Assembly: GCA_027449865.1 (NCBI GenBank)
Contig: DAIDKV010000185.1
Span: 1 to 43,618, forward strand
Source: Planctomycetales bacterium
GTDB taxonomy: Bacteria > Planctomycetota > Planctomycetia > Isosphaerales > Isosphaeraceae
Length of the DNA stretch: 43,618 nucleotides
Reading direction: 5' to 3'
Positions 24,663 through 33,843 of the stretch are shown here, piece after piece (the first letter of the stretch is position 1; every line of letters starts with the position of its first letter). The translations under genes were made by a program, and so were the position numbers. The notes below the pieces were generated by a model. The model saw nothing but the letters and a program-made list of their open reading frames with translations, made no database searches and was not told the DNA's origin.

Positions 24663-25445
24663 ATGAGCATCTTCGACCGATTCAACCTAACAGGAAAGCG
24701 TCTTTTCATCACGGGAGGAAGTCGTGGGCTGGGGCGCGAGATGGCCCTCGCGATCGCCGATGCCGGCGCCGACGTGATCCTCGTCGGCCGCGACACGGCG
24801 AGTTTGGAGAAAACCGCCGGCGACATCCGAGCCCTGGGCCGGCAATGCTGGACCCTCGCGGCCGACGTCGGCAAGCCGGACGAGTGCGAGGAGGCGTGCC
24901 GGTTGACTCTCGATCGTCACGGCCCGATCGACATCCTGATCAACAACGTGGGCGGCCGTCGCGAGAACATTCCCACGGAAGCGATCGCGCTCGACAAATG
25001 GCGCGAACTGATCGACCTGAACCTCACCAGTTGCGTGCTCTGTACGAAATCGATCGGCGCGGCGATGATCGAGCGCGGCCAGGGCGGGCGCATCATCAAC
25101 ATCGCTTCGATCAACGCGCTCGTGGCCGGGCGTGGGATCACGGGCCGGCACTACGAGGCAGCGAAGGCGGCGATGCTTCAGTTCACTCGCGCGGTCGCGG
25201 CCGACTGGGCGGTGCACAGGATCACGGTCAACGCCATCCTGCCCGGCGGCTTCATGACGGAGGCGAACCAGCGCTGGTCCACAATCCATCCGGAGGTGAT
25301 CGATCAGTTTCGCGCCAACATCCCGCTCGGAGATTTCGGCCAGCCGGAGGATCTCGGGCCGCTCGCGGTTTACCTGGCGAGCGACGCCTCACGCTACATG
25401 ATCGGGGCCGGCCTGGTGATCGACGGCGGATACACGTTGTGGTAA
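24663..25445 (+). CDS. SDR-family oxidoreductase
   Basis: 260 residues with all classical short-chain dehydrogenase features: the NAD(P)-binding TGGSRGLG (17-24), the structural NNVGG (94-98), catalytic Ser149, and Tyr164 with Lys168 in HYEAAK. The C-terminus has the PLGDFGQPEDLGPLAVYLAS and GAGLVIDGGYTLW blocks of the gluconate 5-dehydrogenase/3-oxoacyl-ACP reductase group. The substrate is not readable; a sugar or polyol oxidoreductase is likely from the subgroup. The sulfatase gene starts 69 bp downstream on the same strand, so they may share a transcript acting on sulfated sugars. Confidence 0.93.
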   Translation: MSIFDRFNLTGKRLFITGGSRGLGREMALAIADAGADVILVGRDTASLEKTAGDIRALGRQCWTLAADVGKPDECEEACRLTLDRHGPIDILINNVGGRRENIPTEAIALDKWRELIDLNLTSCVLCTKSIGAAMIERGQGGRIINIASINALVAGRGITGRHYEAAKAAMLQFTRAVAADWAVHRITVNAILPGGFMTEANQRWSTIHPEVIDQFRANIPLGDFGQPEDLGPLAVYLASDASRYMIGAGLVIDGGYTLW

Positions 25446-25514
25446 GAAAAAAAGGCGGAAACCATCCACAATGAAGAGGTCCCGGTGAAGACTCCACCCG
25501 CGAGAGGTTGTCTT

Positions 25515-27053
25515 ATGAAACGGATAAACGGGTTTCTTGCCATGCTCGTTTCGGTTGCCGTGCTCGGTCCGGCCGTCACGCGAGCGGCCGAGGTTCGGCG
25601 CCCGAACATTGTCGTCTTCCTGGTGGATGACATGGGCGTGATGGATACGTCGGTCCCTTTTCTGACCGACCCGAAGGGCCAGCCTCGGCGGTATCCGCTC
25701 AATGAATTTTACCGGACGCCGAACATGGAAAGGATGTCGGCGATTGGGATCCGCTTCAACCACTTCTCGGCGATGAGCGTTTGCTCGCCGTCGCGCGTCT
25801 CCATCATGACCGGCCAGAACGCCGCGCGGCACCGAACCACCAACTGGATCAACCCCGACACGAATAACGGCGGACCGCACGGGCCGCCCGACTGGAACTG
25901 GCGGGGGCTGAAGAAAGGTGATCTCACAGTAGCGAGGCTCCTGCAATCCGCTGGCTATCGGACGATCCACGTCGGCAAGGGCCACTTCGGATCGCGCGCG
26001 AGCGAGGGGGCCAACCCGCTCAATCTAGGCTTCGACGTCAATGTCGCGGGGGCCTCGATCGGTTCACCGGGCAGTTACCACGGCCGGGAAAACTTCGGCC
26101 TCGGAGGCAAGAACGCCAGTCATGCCGTGCCCGGCCTGGAGAAGTATCACGGTCAAGACATCTTTCTCACCGAGGCCCTCACGATCGAGGCGAAATCGCG
26201 CGTTTCGGACGCGGTCAAGGATGGGAAGAGTTTTTTCCTGTACTTCCCCCATTACGCGGTCCACGCGCCGTTCCAGTCGGACCCACGTTTCGCCGCTCAC
26301 TACAAAAACTCCGGCAAGCCCGCGCCGGCCCAGGCGTTCGCGACACTGATCGAGGGCATGGACAAATCGCTCGGAGATGTGCTCGACCACCTCGACGCCC
26401 TGGGCGTTGCCGAAAACACGCTCGTCTTTTTCCTCGGCGACAACGGTTCCGATGCACCACTCGGCCCGCCTCATGAGGTCGCCTGCGCCGCACCGTTGCG
26501 CGGCAAGAAGGGAGCGCATTATGAAGGGGGGATGCGTGTGCCGTTCCTCGCGGCCTGGGCGAAACCAAACCCCGAGAACCCGCACCAGAAGCGCCTGCCC
26601 ATCCCCGCGGGCGCGATCCAGACTCAGCCCGCCTCGGTCTGCGACCTCTTCCCGACCATCCTCCATGTCGTCGGCATCGCGTCACCGGCCGACCACGTCG
26701 TCGATGGCGCCCGGCTCGATACGCTACTGAAGGGTCAGCCTGATCCCGGACGAGAGGACGTCTTCCTCATGCACTATCCTCACTCGCCACATCGTAGCAA
26801 CTACTTTACGGTCTACCGCGCCGGCGCATGGAAGGTGATCTATCACTATTTCCCGTCGGAAGCGTCGGAGAATTCCCACTACCAGCTTTTCCACCTCGAC
26901 GACGACCCCTTCGAACAGAAGAACCTCGCGACCTCCCGGCCGATCGAGCTTCGTCGCATGATGCGGGGCCTGATCGCGGCGCTGGAGAAGCACGGTGCGG
27001 CCTATCCCGTGGGCGAAGATGGGATGACACCGTTGAGACCGCGGATGCCCTAG
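25515..27053 (+). CDS. Secreted sulfatase (arylsulfatase A family)
   Basis: 512 residues from ATG at 25515 (a GTG at 25485 is less likely). A signal peptide (about 1-25) precedes PNIVVFLVDDMG (calcium-binding DD). The formylglycine motif is C90-S-P-S-R followed by VSIMTGQ. Further family blocks include YRTIHVGKGHFG, TLVFFLGDNGSDAP and a C-terminal region with NYFTVYRAGAWKVIYHY. Sulfatases of this family remove sulfate from polysaccharides or aryl substrates in the periplasm or outside; they are numerous in planctomycetes. The Cys needs conversion by a formylglycine-generating enzyme encoded elsewhere. It is paired with the SDR gene and converges with the methyltransferase gene. Confidence 0.95.
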   Translation: MKRINGFLAMLVSVAVLGPAVTRAAEVRRPNIVVFLVDDMGVMDTSVPFLTDPKGQPRRYPLNEFYRTPNMERMSAIGIRFNHFSAMSVCSPSRVSIMTGQNAARHRTTNWINPDTNNGGPHGPPDWNWRGLKKGDLTVARLLQSAGYRTIHVGKGHFGSRASEGANPLNLGFDVNVAGASIGSPGSYHGRENFGLGGKNASHAVPGLEKYHGQDIFLTEALTIEAKSRVSDAVKDGKSFFLYFPHYAVHAPFQSDPRFAAHYKNSGKPAPAQAFATLIEGMDKSLGDVLDHLDALGVAENTLVFFLGDNGSDAPLGPPHEVACAAPLRGKKGAHYEGGMRVPFLAAWAKPNPENPHQKRLPIPAGAIQTQPASVCDLFPTILHVVGIASPADHVVDGARLDTLLKGQPDPGREDVFLMHYPHSPHRSNYFTVYRAGAWKVIYHYFPSEASENSHYQLFHLDDDPFEQKNLATSRPIELRRMMRGLIAALEKHGAAYPVGEDGMTPLRPRMP

Positions 27054-27075
27054 CCCGCGGTTCGAGGGTCAGGTC

Positions 27076-27978
27076 TCACTTTCGGGCCGACCGGGCGCGG
27101 CCCTTGCCGCCGACGGTCGGCTCGGGACTCCCCGAAAGCGCCTGGCCGACGTGGGTCTCATCCAGCCGCTTCTGGATCGCCGCGGCGTAGTCGGGCGAAA
27201 GCTCGAAGCCGAGGAACCGCCGGTCGAGCTTTTTCGCGACGACCAGCGTCGTCCCGCTTCCTCCGAACGGGTCCAGGACCAGCTCGCCCGGGTTCGAGCA
27301 CGACCGGATGATCCGGCCGAGTAGTTGCTCCGGCATCTGGCAGCCGTGCCAGCCGGCGCGTTCCTTGAACGTCCCGCAGACCCGAGGGAAATACCAGGTG
27401 TCTCCCTCGGCGCCGAAGCCCTCGGGAACATCCTGGGGGCGGAGGATCCAGGTGTCGTCCGGCAAACGACCCTTCGGATTCGCCCTCGCGTCGAAGTACA
27501 CCAGTTGACGCGCCGAGGGAACCCGGATCGACTCGTCGTTGAAGGTAAAACGTTTGGGGTCACGCACGAAGTAAAACAGGTGGGCGTGACTTCGGGTGAA
27601 CTTCTTCGTGCAGTGAACCCCAAACGTATAGTACCAAACCACCCAGCTTCGGAGCGTGAGCCCCAGCTCGCGGTGAAACATCACCTTCAGCTCGGCGGCA
27701 TACTCGTCGCCGATCGCCAGCCAGAACGTTCCTTCCGGCTTCAAGACCCGGACCACTTCTCGGCCCCAGGCCATCGACCAGTCGAGGTACGCCCGCTCGT
27801 CACGGCGATCATCGTAGATATCGTAATCATAGCCGATGTTGAAAGGAGGGTCGGCGAAAACCAGGTCGACCGTCGCATCGCCTACCCTCCGAAACAGTTC
27901 CAGGCAGTCGCCGTGGTGAAGTCGATCGAGTTCCAGGGGGCTGGATTGGCTCGCGTTCGCCAAGGCGTTGGATTGCAT
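27076..27978 (-). CDS. Site-specific DNA methyltransferase (N6-adenine/N4-cytosine, beta class)
   Basis: 300 residues from ATG at 27978 (the frame opens at 28044). The catalytic DPPF is at 43-46 and the AdoMet motif [10 protein letters not shown] at 235-244. The order (IV before I, with a long target-recognition part between) marks the beta class; DPPF favours N6-adenine, but cytosine is not excluded. The C-terminus is basic ([10 protein letters not shown]), as expected for DNA contact. No restriction endonuclease is adjacent: the neighbours are a sulfatase (convergent, 22 bp away) and a sigma-54 activator. It is probably a solitary methyltransferase, possibly epigenetic. Confidence 0.92.
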   Translation of the reverse strand: MQSNALANASQSSPLELDRLHHGDCLELFRRVGDATVDLVFADPPFNIGYDYDIYDDRRDERAYLDWSMAWGREVVRVLKPEGTFWLAIGDEYAAELKVMFHRELGLTLRSWVVWYYTFGVHCTKKFTRSHAHLFYFVRDPKRFTFNDESIRVPSARQLVYFDARANPKGRLPDDTWILRPQDVPEGFGAEGDTWYFPRVCGTFKERAGWHGCQMPEQLLGRIIRSCSNPGELVLDPFGGSGTTLVVAKKLDRRFLGFELSPDYAAAIQKRLDETHVGQALSGSPEPTVGGKGRARSARK

Positions 27979-28071
27979 TTCGCGTACCCGATAAATGGCC
28001 TGGAAAGCAAAACCATTGGCCTCGCGTGGGGAAAAGGTGCCCACCGTCCGAGGCGTTTTGCCGCGCGAGAA

Positions 28072-29298
28072 TCAATCGTCGTCCATCGCACCCGAGTCGG
28101 GACCGGAGTCGGGACCGGAGCCGGGGCGTGCGGTGGATGAGTCGCTGGCCGGGCCCTCGTCGTGCCCTTCGCCGTTGAGGGTATCGCCGGGTCCAGCCTC
28201 GTCGAGGCGGAATTCCGAGAGCTTCTTGTGCAAGGTGTTTCGATTGATCCCCAGCCGGGCCGCGGCCTTGATCTGCACGCGGTCGCACGACTGCAAGACC
28301 TGCTGGATCAGCTCGCGCTCCACCCGACCGACGATCCGATCATACAGGTCATTCGACGACGGCCCCGCGGCGCGCACACCTTGCCGGACCAGTTCCGCGC
28401 AGAGAGTCGGGAGGTCGGCCGAGCCAGCCCTTGGGCGGATCGGACGCGGGACCGACTGACCCCGAAGCTGCGGCGGCAGATGCTCGACCAGCAATTCCGG
28501 ACCTGTGCCGAGGATCACCGCGCGCTCGACGTAATTTTGAAGCTCGCGGATGTTTCCCGGCCAGTCGTGTTCGCGGAGCAGCCGCATCGCCTCGGGATGA
28601 ACCCTTCGCACCTCGCGACGGTTCTGCTCGGCATACCGCCCGAGGAAAAACATCACCAGTGCCTCAATGTCATCCCGGCGCTCGCGGAGCGGAGGCAAAT
28701 ACACCGGAACCACATTCAACCGGTAATATAAATCCTCGCGAAACCGGCCGGCCTCGATTTCTTCCAGGAGGTCGCGGTTGGTCGCGGCGATGATCCGGGT
28801 ATCCACCTTCTTGGTGTTGTTGTCGCCGACTCGCTCGAATTCCCCTTCCTGCAACACCCGGAGCAATTTTACCTGCAACTTCGGCGAGGTGCTGTTGATC
28901 TCGTCGAGGAAAATGCTTCCGGCGTGCGCGGCCTCGAACCGTCCGGTCCGGTTGTCGTGAGCGCCGGTGAACGAGCCCTTCACGTGGCCGAAGAGCTCGC
29001 TTTCCAGCAGGCTTTCTGTGAGCGCCCCGCAGTTGACCCGCACATAAGGACCGGTGGCGCGCGGGCTCAGGTCGTGGATCGCCCGGGCGATCAGCTCCTT
29101 GCCGGTTCCCGTCTCGCCGACGATCAGCACGCAGGCCCGAGAGGGAGCCACGCGCCGGGTCGTCCGGATGACTTCCTGGAGCATCGGGCTATGGCCGACC
29201 ACGCCCGGCAATCCATTCTCGTCACCGACGGAGAGACCACCGACGCCACCGCGCTTCGGTCCCGCCGCACCAGGGATCGTCCTCAGGTCGAGTGGCAT
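28072..29298 (-). CDS. Sigma-54-dependent transcriptional activator without receiver domain
   Basis: 408 residues: a short N-terminus (about 30), then the AAA+ domain with Walker A GETGTGKE (61-68), the sigma-54 contact loop GSFTGA (108-113; usually GAFTGA), Walker B SIFLDE (128-133) and sensor/arginine-finger block EDLYYRLNVVPVYLPPLRER, WPGNIRELQNY, and a C-terminal Fis-type helix-turn-helix (AAARLGINRNTLHKKL). The tail is Gly/Ser/Pro/Asp-rich, ending MDDD. There is no receiver, GAF or PAS input domain, so activity would be set by another protein or by abundance. The target operon is unknown. Confidence 0.93.
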   Translation of the reverse strand: MPLDLRTIPGAAGPKRGGVGGLSVGDENGLPGVVGHSPMLQEVIRTTRRVAPSRACVLIVGETGTGKELIARAIHDLSPRATGPYVRVNCGALTESLLESELFGHVKGSFTGAHDNRTGRFEAAHAGSIFLDEINSTSPKLQVKLLRVLQEGEFERVGDNNTKKVDTRIIAATNRDLLEEIEAGRFREDLYYRLNVVPVYLPPLRERRDDIEALVMFFLGRYAEQNRREVRRVHPEAMRLLREHDWPGNIRELQNYVERAVILGTGPELLVEHLPPQLRGQSVPRPIRPRAGSADLPTLCAELVRQGVRAAGPSSNDLYDRIVGRVERELIQQVLQSCDRVQIKAAARLGINRNTLHKKLSEFRLDEAGPGDTLNGEGHDEGPASDSSTARPGSGPDSGPDSGAMDDD

Positions 29299-29453
29299 GA
29301 GTCCTCTTCGTCCTTCTCGTCCTTAAATCCTGGAGTCTTCCGACCTGGCCCCGGACAATCTACGATCGCGATGCGGGATCCACTGACAATGGAGAGCCGA
29401 GAGGAAAGGGTGAACGAAAAAACGAGCAACGAGAAGGACCGGCGACGGAAACC

Positions 29454-31583
29454 CTACCGACGACGCAGAGCGAGCACCACCTCGCCGAGAGCTTTTCGAA
29501 CGGAGGTCTCGGGCTCGGCGTCGATGGTGGCAACCAGGCGAGATTCCTGGTCGCGAGTCAGCAGTGGTCCGAAGTGTCGGAGGGCATCGGCGAGGCGTCG
29601 AGCGGCCTCAGCGCGGAAGTCGGCGGGGCGAGAGGGATCGAGGACCGCATCGGCGAGGGCCCGAATGCCGTCGGGGTTGGGGATGGTGGCGAGCACGGCG
29701 ACGGCCGATCCGGCGGCCTCGGGCGATCGGAGAGCGGCGGCGAGGGCCGGCTCGATCGTCGGGAGACCGCTGGCGAGCGGGCCGCGGGGCGTCGCCGCGA
29801 TCCGGGCGAGCAGGGCGGCGGCCTCTCGGGCGTAGGCGATCCGCTCGGCCTCGGTGAGCATCGCGCGACGACCGCCAAGCTGCCCCTCCATCACCGCCGG
29901 CTCGGGCGAGGGAACCAGGAACCGCAGACCGGGGAAATCCTCGGCCAGATTGGGATGTTTATAGCGATAATCGTAAGGGCCATACACATAAAGCGGCAAC
30001 GTGGTGGTTCGGGTGTCGGCCTTGAGGTTGGCGAGCGTATCGGTGAGGAGCCAGCCCTGGTGCAGGTCGTAGGCGACGAGGACGAGCTCGACATCAGCCG
30101 AGTTGGCTGCGGCCAGGAATCCGAGTCGCCCGTTTCCTTCGAGCTGTGCGAAATAGCCGAGTCCGTTGAGGGCGGAGGCGACCATCGCGCCCCGGCTCGC
30201 GTTGTGGTCGATCACGACGGCGCGGGGGCGACTGCCATCGGCGAGGAACCGTCCGAGGGTCTCGGCAACCTGCCCCGCGCCCGGGAAGGGGCGATCGGGT
30301 TCGAGGTTAACGATTGCTCTGGCCGCGGCGAACTGGAGCCGGCGTCCGGGCTTCGTCAGGGCGGTGACCAGGGCGTCCGTATGCCGTGGGGTGCCACTGA
30401 GTGCCGATTTGTCGGTGATCTTCGCGAGGGCGATCAGGGCGGCGGTGGCGAGGTCGGATCTACGATCGGCGATGGCCGTTTCGACGACACTGGTGAGGAT
30501 GGGCCGTCCGGCGGCGGTGGCCGTGGTGAAGGCGGCCGGCTCTCGGGTCGCGACCGCCTCGGGACCCACCCGGCGGACGGCGGCGTCGAGGATGAGGCTG
30601 ACCCGAGCGGCGATCGCCAGAGTCTCCTTCGAATCCAGCCGCAGGGCCAGATCGGCGAAGTGCAGGCCGAGGGCGGTCCGCCAGTCGGCCGGGGTCACCT
30701 CGCGGGGTGTCGGGGTCTTGCGGGCGGCGTCCCAGGTCCAGAGGACGACCGGCTCGTCGGGGGCCTCGGAGACGGCTCGGTGATAGGCCCAGGCGGCATC
30801 GGCGAGTACCCGAACCGAGGCGCTGGGGGCTGGGTCGAGAGGGGCGCCGGTGATCGCCTCGATCGCCGCGCGGGCCGACGACCGGACCGAGGGATCGACC
30901 GTGGGCGAGGCGGCGAAAAACGTCAGGAACGGGACGGCGGAACGTTGGCCAATGGCACCGAGGGCGGTCGCGGCGGCCGAGGCGATGGCCGGCTCGGGCG
31001 AGTCGAGAGCCGCGGCGAGTGGGGCGACGGCCGAGGACTGGAGCCGTCCCATCGCCCCGACGATCAGGGCCCGGTCGCCGGCCGAGAGACCCGGCTCCCG
31101 AAGCGCCGAGAGCATCGGAGGAATGGCGTAAGGACCGGCTTCCCAGAGGCGTCGAAGGGCGTATCCGCGCTCGGCCGGGGTGAGGAGCAGTTCTCGGATC
31201 AGCCGATCGATCGCGCCGGGACGGCTCGGATGTCGGCGTGCCGCGGCGGCCAGTCGGTCCGCGAGTGGACGGGCGAACGGCTTCGTGGCCGGTTCGGCAT
31301 CCAGCCGGAGAAACGACCCCACGCCGAACCGGTCGCGGACGGCGATCATGGTGGCGTCGTCGGGCTCGGCCTTGAGGAAGCGGTCGAGGTAGGGAACGGC
31401 TTTGGGACCCTGTCCGGTCCGGATCAGATAGTCGGCGGCCTCCCAGAGCTCGGCCGGCGTGCGCGGCTCGCGTGCGAACAGCTCGGGACCAGGCGCCTGC
31501 GCCCGCGCCGTCGCCGCGATTGCCGAGATCGCCAGCACCGCGGCGGCGATCCACCGCCCTCGTCTGCTTTTCGCTCGTCGCAT
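29454..31583 (-). CDS. Exported HEAT-repeat-like protein
   Basis: 709 residues. The N-terminus is a signal peptide (MRRAKSRRGRW then AAAVLAISAIAATARAQA). The rest is mostly helical with HEAT/PBS-lyase-like units, for example PLAAALDSPEPAIASAAATALGAIG and VLATIPNPDGIRALADAV. A central alpha/beta segment (RAVVIDHNASRGAMVASALN, VELVLVAYDLHQGWLL) looks like a receiver-like fold without clear phospho-acceptor assignment. It probably acts as a periplasmic scaffold. It lies between lysA and the sigma-54 activator; I see no functional tie. Confidence 0.85.
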   Translation of the reverse strand: MRRAKSRRGRWIAAAVLAISAIAATARAQAPGPELFAREPRTPAELWEAADYLIRTGQGPKAVPYLDRFLKAEPDDATMIAVRDRFGVGSFLRLDAEPATKPFARPLADRLAAAARRHPSRPGAIDRLIRELLLTPAERGYALRRLWEAGPYAIPPMLSALREPGLSAGDRALIVGAMGRLQSSAVAPLAAALDSPEPAIASAAATALGAIGQRSAVPFLTFFAASPTVDPSVRSSARAAIEAITGAPLDPAPSASVRVLADAAWAYHRAVSEAPDEPVVLWTWDAARKTPTPREVTPADWRTALGLHFADLALRLDSKETLAIAARVSLILDAAVRRVGPEAVATREPAAFTTATAAGRPILTSVVETAIADRRSDLATAALIALAKITDKSALSGTPRHTDALVTALTKPGRRLQFAAARAIVNLEPDRPFPGAGQVAETLGRFLADGSRPRAVVIDHNASRGAMVASALNGLGYFAQLEGNGRLGFLAAANSADVELVLVAYDLHQGWLLTDTLANLKADTRTTTLPLYVYGPYDYRYKHPNLAEDFPGLRFLVPSPEPAVMEGQLGGRRAMLTEAERIAYAREAAALLARIAATPRGPLASGLPTIEPALAAALRSPEAAGSAVAVLATIPNPDGIRALADAVLDPSRPADFRAEAARRLADALRHFGPLLTRDQESRLVATIDAEPETSVRKALGEVVLALRRR

Positions 31584-31604
31584 CGCGGGCGTTCCCTTTT
31601 CGAG

Positions 31605-31719
31605 AGTGGTCAGTGGTCAGTGAAGGAGCGGTAAGAGTTTGCCTGGCCAGATCGCATCAGCCGACCCGTCTTTCCACCGACCATGTTTCCACGGAACACT
31701 ACCTACGGAAAACGGAAAA
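31605..31719. repeat. Degenerate heptad clusters in the HEAT-lysA gap
   Basis: Two short 7-bp repeats lie in this gap: AGTGGTC twice plus AGTG (31605-31622) and CGGAAAA twice (31706-31719). The second matches the edge variant of the long array at 15542-15695; the first shares its CAGT core. No gene lies between them. Confidence 0.6.
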
Positions 31720-31732
31720 TTCGGACCACGGA

Positions 31733-33016
31733 CTATTCAAGGATTTCCGGGCGGAGGAGGTCGTCGAAGGTCTCGCGGCGGCGGACGAGCCGGGCGTTGG
31801 TACCGTCGACCAGGACCTCGGCGGCTCGGGGACGAGTGTTGTAGTTGGAGGCCATAACCATGCCGTAGGCACCGGCGGAGAAGGTGGCGATGAGGGCGCC
31901 TCGGTCGAGCCGGGGCAGGTGTCGATCCTTGGCCAGGAAGTCGCCACTCTCGCAGACGGGTCCGACGACGTCCCAGGGCTCGGTGCCTTCGGGCTGCGTC
32001 TCGGCGTCGCCGGGCGGGGGCGAGACACCGGGCGAGAGGACGGCTGGCCAGATCCGGTGATACGACTCATAAAGCGCGGGCCGGATCAGGTCGTTCATGG
32101 CGGCGTCCTGAATGAGGAACCGCTTGTCTCCCGACTGCTTGGTATATAACACACGGCTGAGCAGGATGCCCGCATTCCCGGCGATGACCCGCCCAGGCTC
32201 GATCGCGAGGCGACATCCGGCGGCCTTGACCGACGGGGCGATCACGCGGGCAAACTCCTCGACGGGGCGAGCTTCGTGGCCCTTGTAATTGATTCCGTAA
32301 CCCCCGCCCATGTTGTACCAGGCGATCGGATGGCCCAGTTCTCGAAGCCGTGCGATCAGCTCCACTCCCTTCGCCACGGCGCCGGCGTAGGGCTCAACGG
32401 TGGTGATCTGCGAGCCGATGTGCATGTGCATGCCGATCATCCGGACGGAATCGATCGCGACGGCCGACTCGGCGACCCGGAGGGCGCGCTCGATGTCCAT
32501 GCCGAACTTCGATTCCTTCTTGCCGGTCGAGATGTATCGGTGGGTTTTGGGGTCGACGTCGGGATTGACGCGAAGCGCGATCGGGGCGACCTTGCCGATC
32601 GAGGCGGCGACGCGGGCGATTGCGTCGAGCTCGGCCTCGCTTTCGACGTTGAACATCAGGACGCCCGCCTCGAGCCCGGCCTGGATCTCCTCGTCGGTCT
32701 TGCCGACGCCCGCGAACACGGTTTTCCCCGGATCTCCGCCGGCGACCCGGACACGGTGCAACTCGCCCGACGAGACGACGTCGAACCCGCTCCCGTGCGC
32801 CGCCATCACTTTCAGGATGCCGAGATTGGAGTTGGCCTTCACCGAGTAGCAGACCAGCGGATCGACCCCGGCGTAGGCCGACTGGAGGGCCTTCAAGGTC
32901 CCCAGGAACGAGGACTGGCTGTAGACGTACAGAGGCGTCCCGAACCGATCGGCCAGTTCGGCCGCCGGGATGTCCTCGCAATACAGTTGGCCGTCGCGGT
33001 AGTGGAAGGGTTCCAT
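31733..33016 (-). CDS. lysA: Diaminopimelate decarboxylase
   Basis: 427 residues from ATG at 33016 (MEPFHYRDGQLYCED). It is a PLP enzyme of the alanine-racemase fold: the PLP lysine is in VCYSVKANSN (Lys60), followed by GSGFDVVSSGEL, HMHIGSQI, the glycine-rich phosphate loop NMGGGYGI, and the conserved GPVCESGDFLA (Cys and Glu of the active site from the partner subunit). It catalyses the last step of lysine synthesis, meso-diaminopimelate to lysine, in the cytoplasm. Length is normal for the family. It lies downstream of a Uma2 gene and argH on the same strand, with gaps of about 50-140 bp. Confidence 0.97.
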   Translation of the reverse strand: MEPFHYRDGQLYCEDIPAAELADRFGTPLYVYSQSSFLGTLKALQSAYAGVDPLVCYSVKANSNLGILKVMAAHGSGFDVVSSGELHRVRVAGGDPGKTVFAGVGKTDEEIQAGLEAGVLMFNVESEAELDAIARVAASIGKVAPIALRVNPDVDPKTHRYISTGKKESKFGMDIERALRVAESAVAIDSVRMIGMHMHIGSQITTVEPYAGAVAKGVELIARLRELGHPIAWYNMGGGYGINYKGHEARPVEEFARVIAPSVKAAGCRLAIEPGRVIAGNAGILLSRVLYTKQSGDKRFLIQDAAMNDLIRPALYESYHRIWPAVLSPGVSPPPGDAETQPEGTEPWDVVGPVCESGDFLAKDRHLPRLDRGALIATFSAGAYGMVMASNYNTRPRAAEVLVDGTNARLVRRRETFDDLLRPEILE

Positions 33017-33152
33017 GGGTCCTCGGTTCACTCGGTCTCGAAGAGGTTCGCGCACGAGCTAATCAGGAGTTTCGAAGGATGATTCCGGTCGGTCGATACT
33101 CAGCCGCCTCCGGGCCTTGTCGATCGAGTCGCTCACATCGAAGCGGTTTGCA

Positions 33153-33794
33153 TCACGGTAGTATTTCCCTCACGGTAAACCGCCCGACCTCGCGGCCGTC
33201 GAGGACCAGCGCCATTTCGTCATCGGGGCCGAGGATCTGCGTCCGCGAATAGACGGCGGCCTCGCCCTCGCCCGTCGGTTCGGTGTGGACCTCCAACCGT
33301 CGGCGATGGATATCAACGATCCAGTACACCGGCACCCGCGCGGCGGCGTAGGTCACCCATTTGGCGTGTCGGTCGTAAGCGTAGGAGGTGTCGGAGACCT
33401 CGGCGAGCAGAGCGGCCTCGGCGGGGGTACGCGGGCGAACCGCGACGTCGCGGATGTGGCCGCGGTAGACGCCCGCGTCCGGCTCGGGCTCTCCGTCGCG
33501 GTCCTCGATCGTGACCGGATTGCCCATCGTGACAAAGTATCCGCCCCCACGGGGGACGAGATGATGCAGCAGGTCTGCCAGAAGGTCCGTGGCGATGATG
33601 TGAGGCGGTTTCTTGGTCATCTTCTCGACGATGACGCCCTCCAGCAGCTCGACCCTCGGCTCCGGCCCAAAGACTCCGGCGTCAACGATCCGATGGTACT
33701 CCTCAACCGTGATCCGACGACGGACGCTCATGAGCGAGTCCACCAATGTCGGCTCGCTCCGGACGGTCGGCTGATCGATCACCGCGGTCGCCAT
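33153..33794 (-). CDS. Uma2-family putative endonuclease
   Basis: 213 residues, complete. The PD-(D/E)XK-like core is visible: VELLEGVIVEKM, then EPEPDAGVYRG (catalytic Asp), LLAEVSDTSYAYDRHAKWVT (Glu and Lys region) and VPVYWIVDIHRRRLEVH. Typical length. These proteins are very numerous in planctomycetes, often alone; target and trigger are unknown. It lies between argH (50 bp upstream) and lysA (136 bp downstream) on the same strand, so it may be read with these biosynthetic genes. Confidence 0.92.
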   Translation of the reverse strand: MATAVIDQPTVRSEPTLVDSLMSVRRRITVEEYHRIVDAGVFGPEPRVELLEGVIVEKMTKKPPHIIATDLLADLLHHLVPRGGGYFVTMGNPVTIEDRDGEPEPDAGVYRGHIRDVAVRPRTPAEAALLAEVSDTSYAYDRHAKWVTYAAARVPVYWIVDIHRRRLEVHTEPTGEGEAAVYSRTQILGPDDEMALVLDGREVGRFTVREILP

Positions 33795-33843
33795 GAGAGT
33801 CCTCCTCGGGATGGAATGACGAGGCCGGATCGCCAGATCCTTC

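Noticed and set aside
29574-31634. 686-residue plus-strand frame
   Set aside because: Gly/Glu/Arg-rich shadow of the HEAT-like gene, with no recognisable domain or ribosome site.
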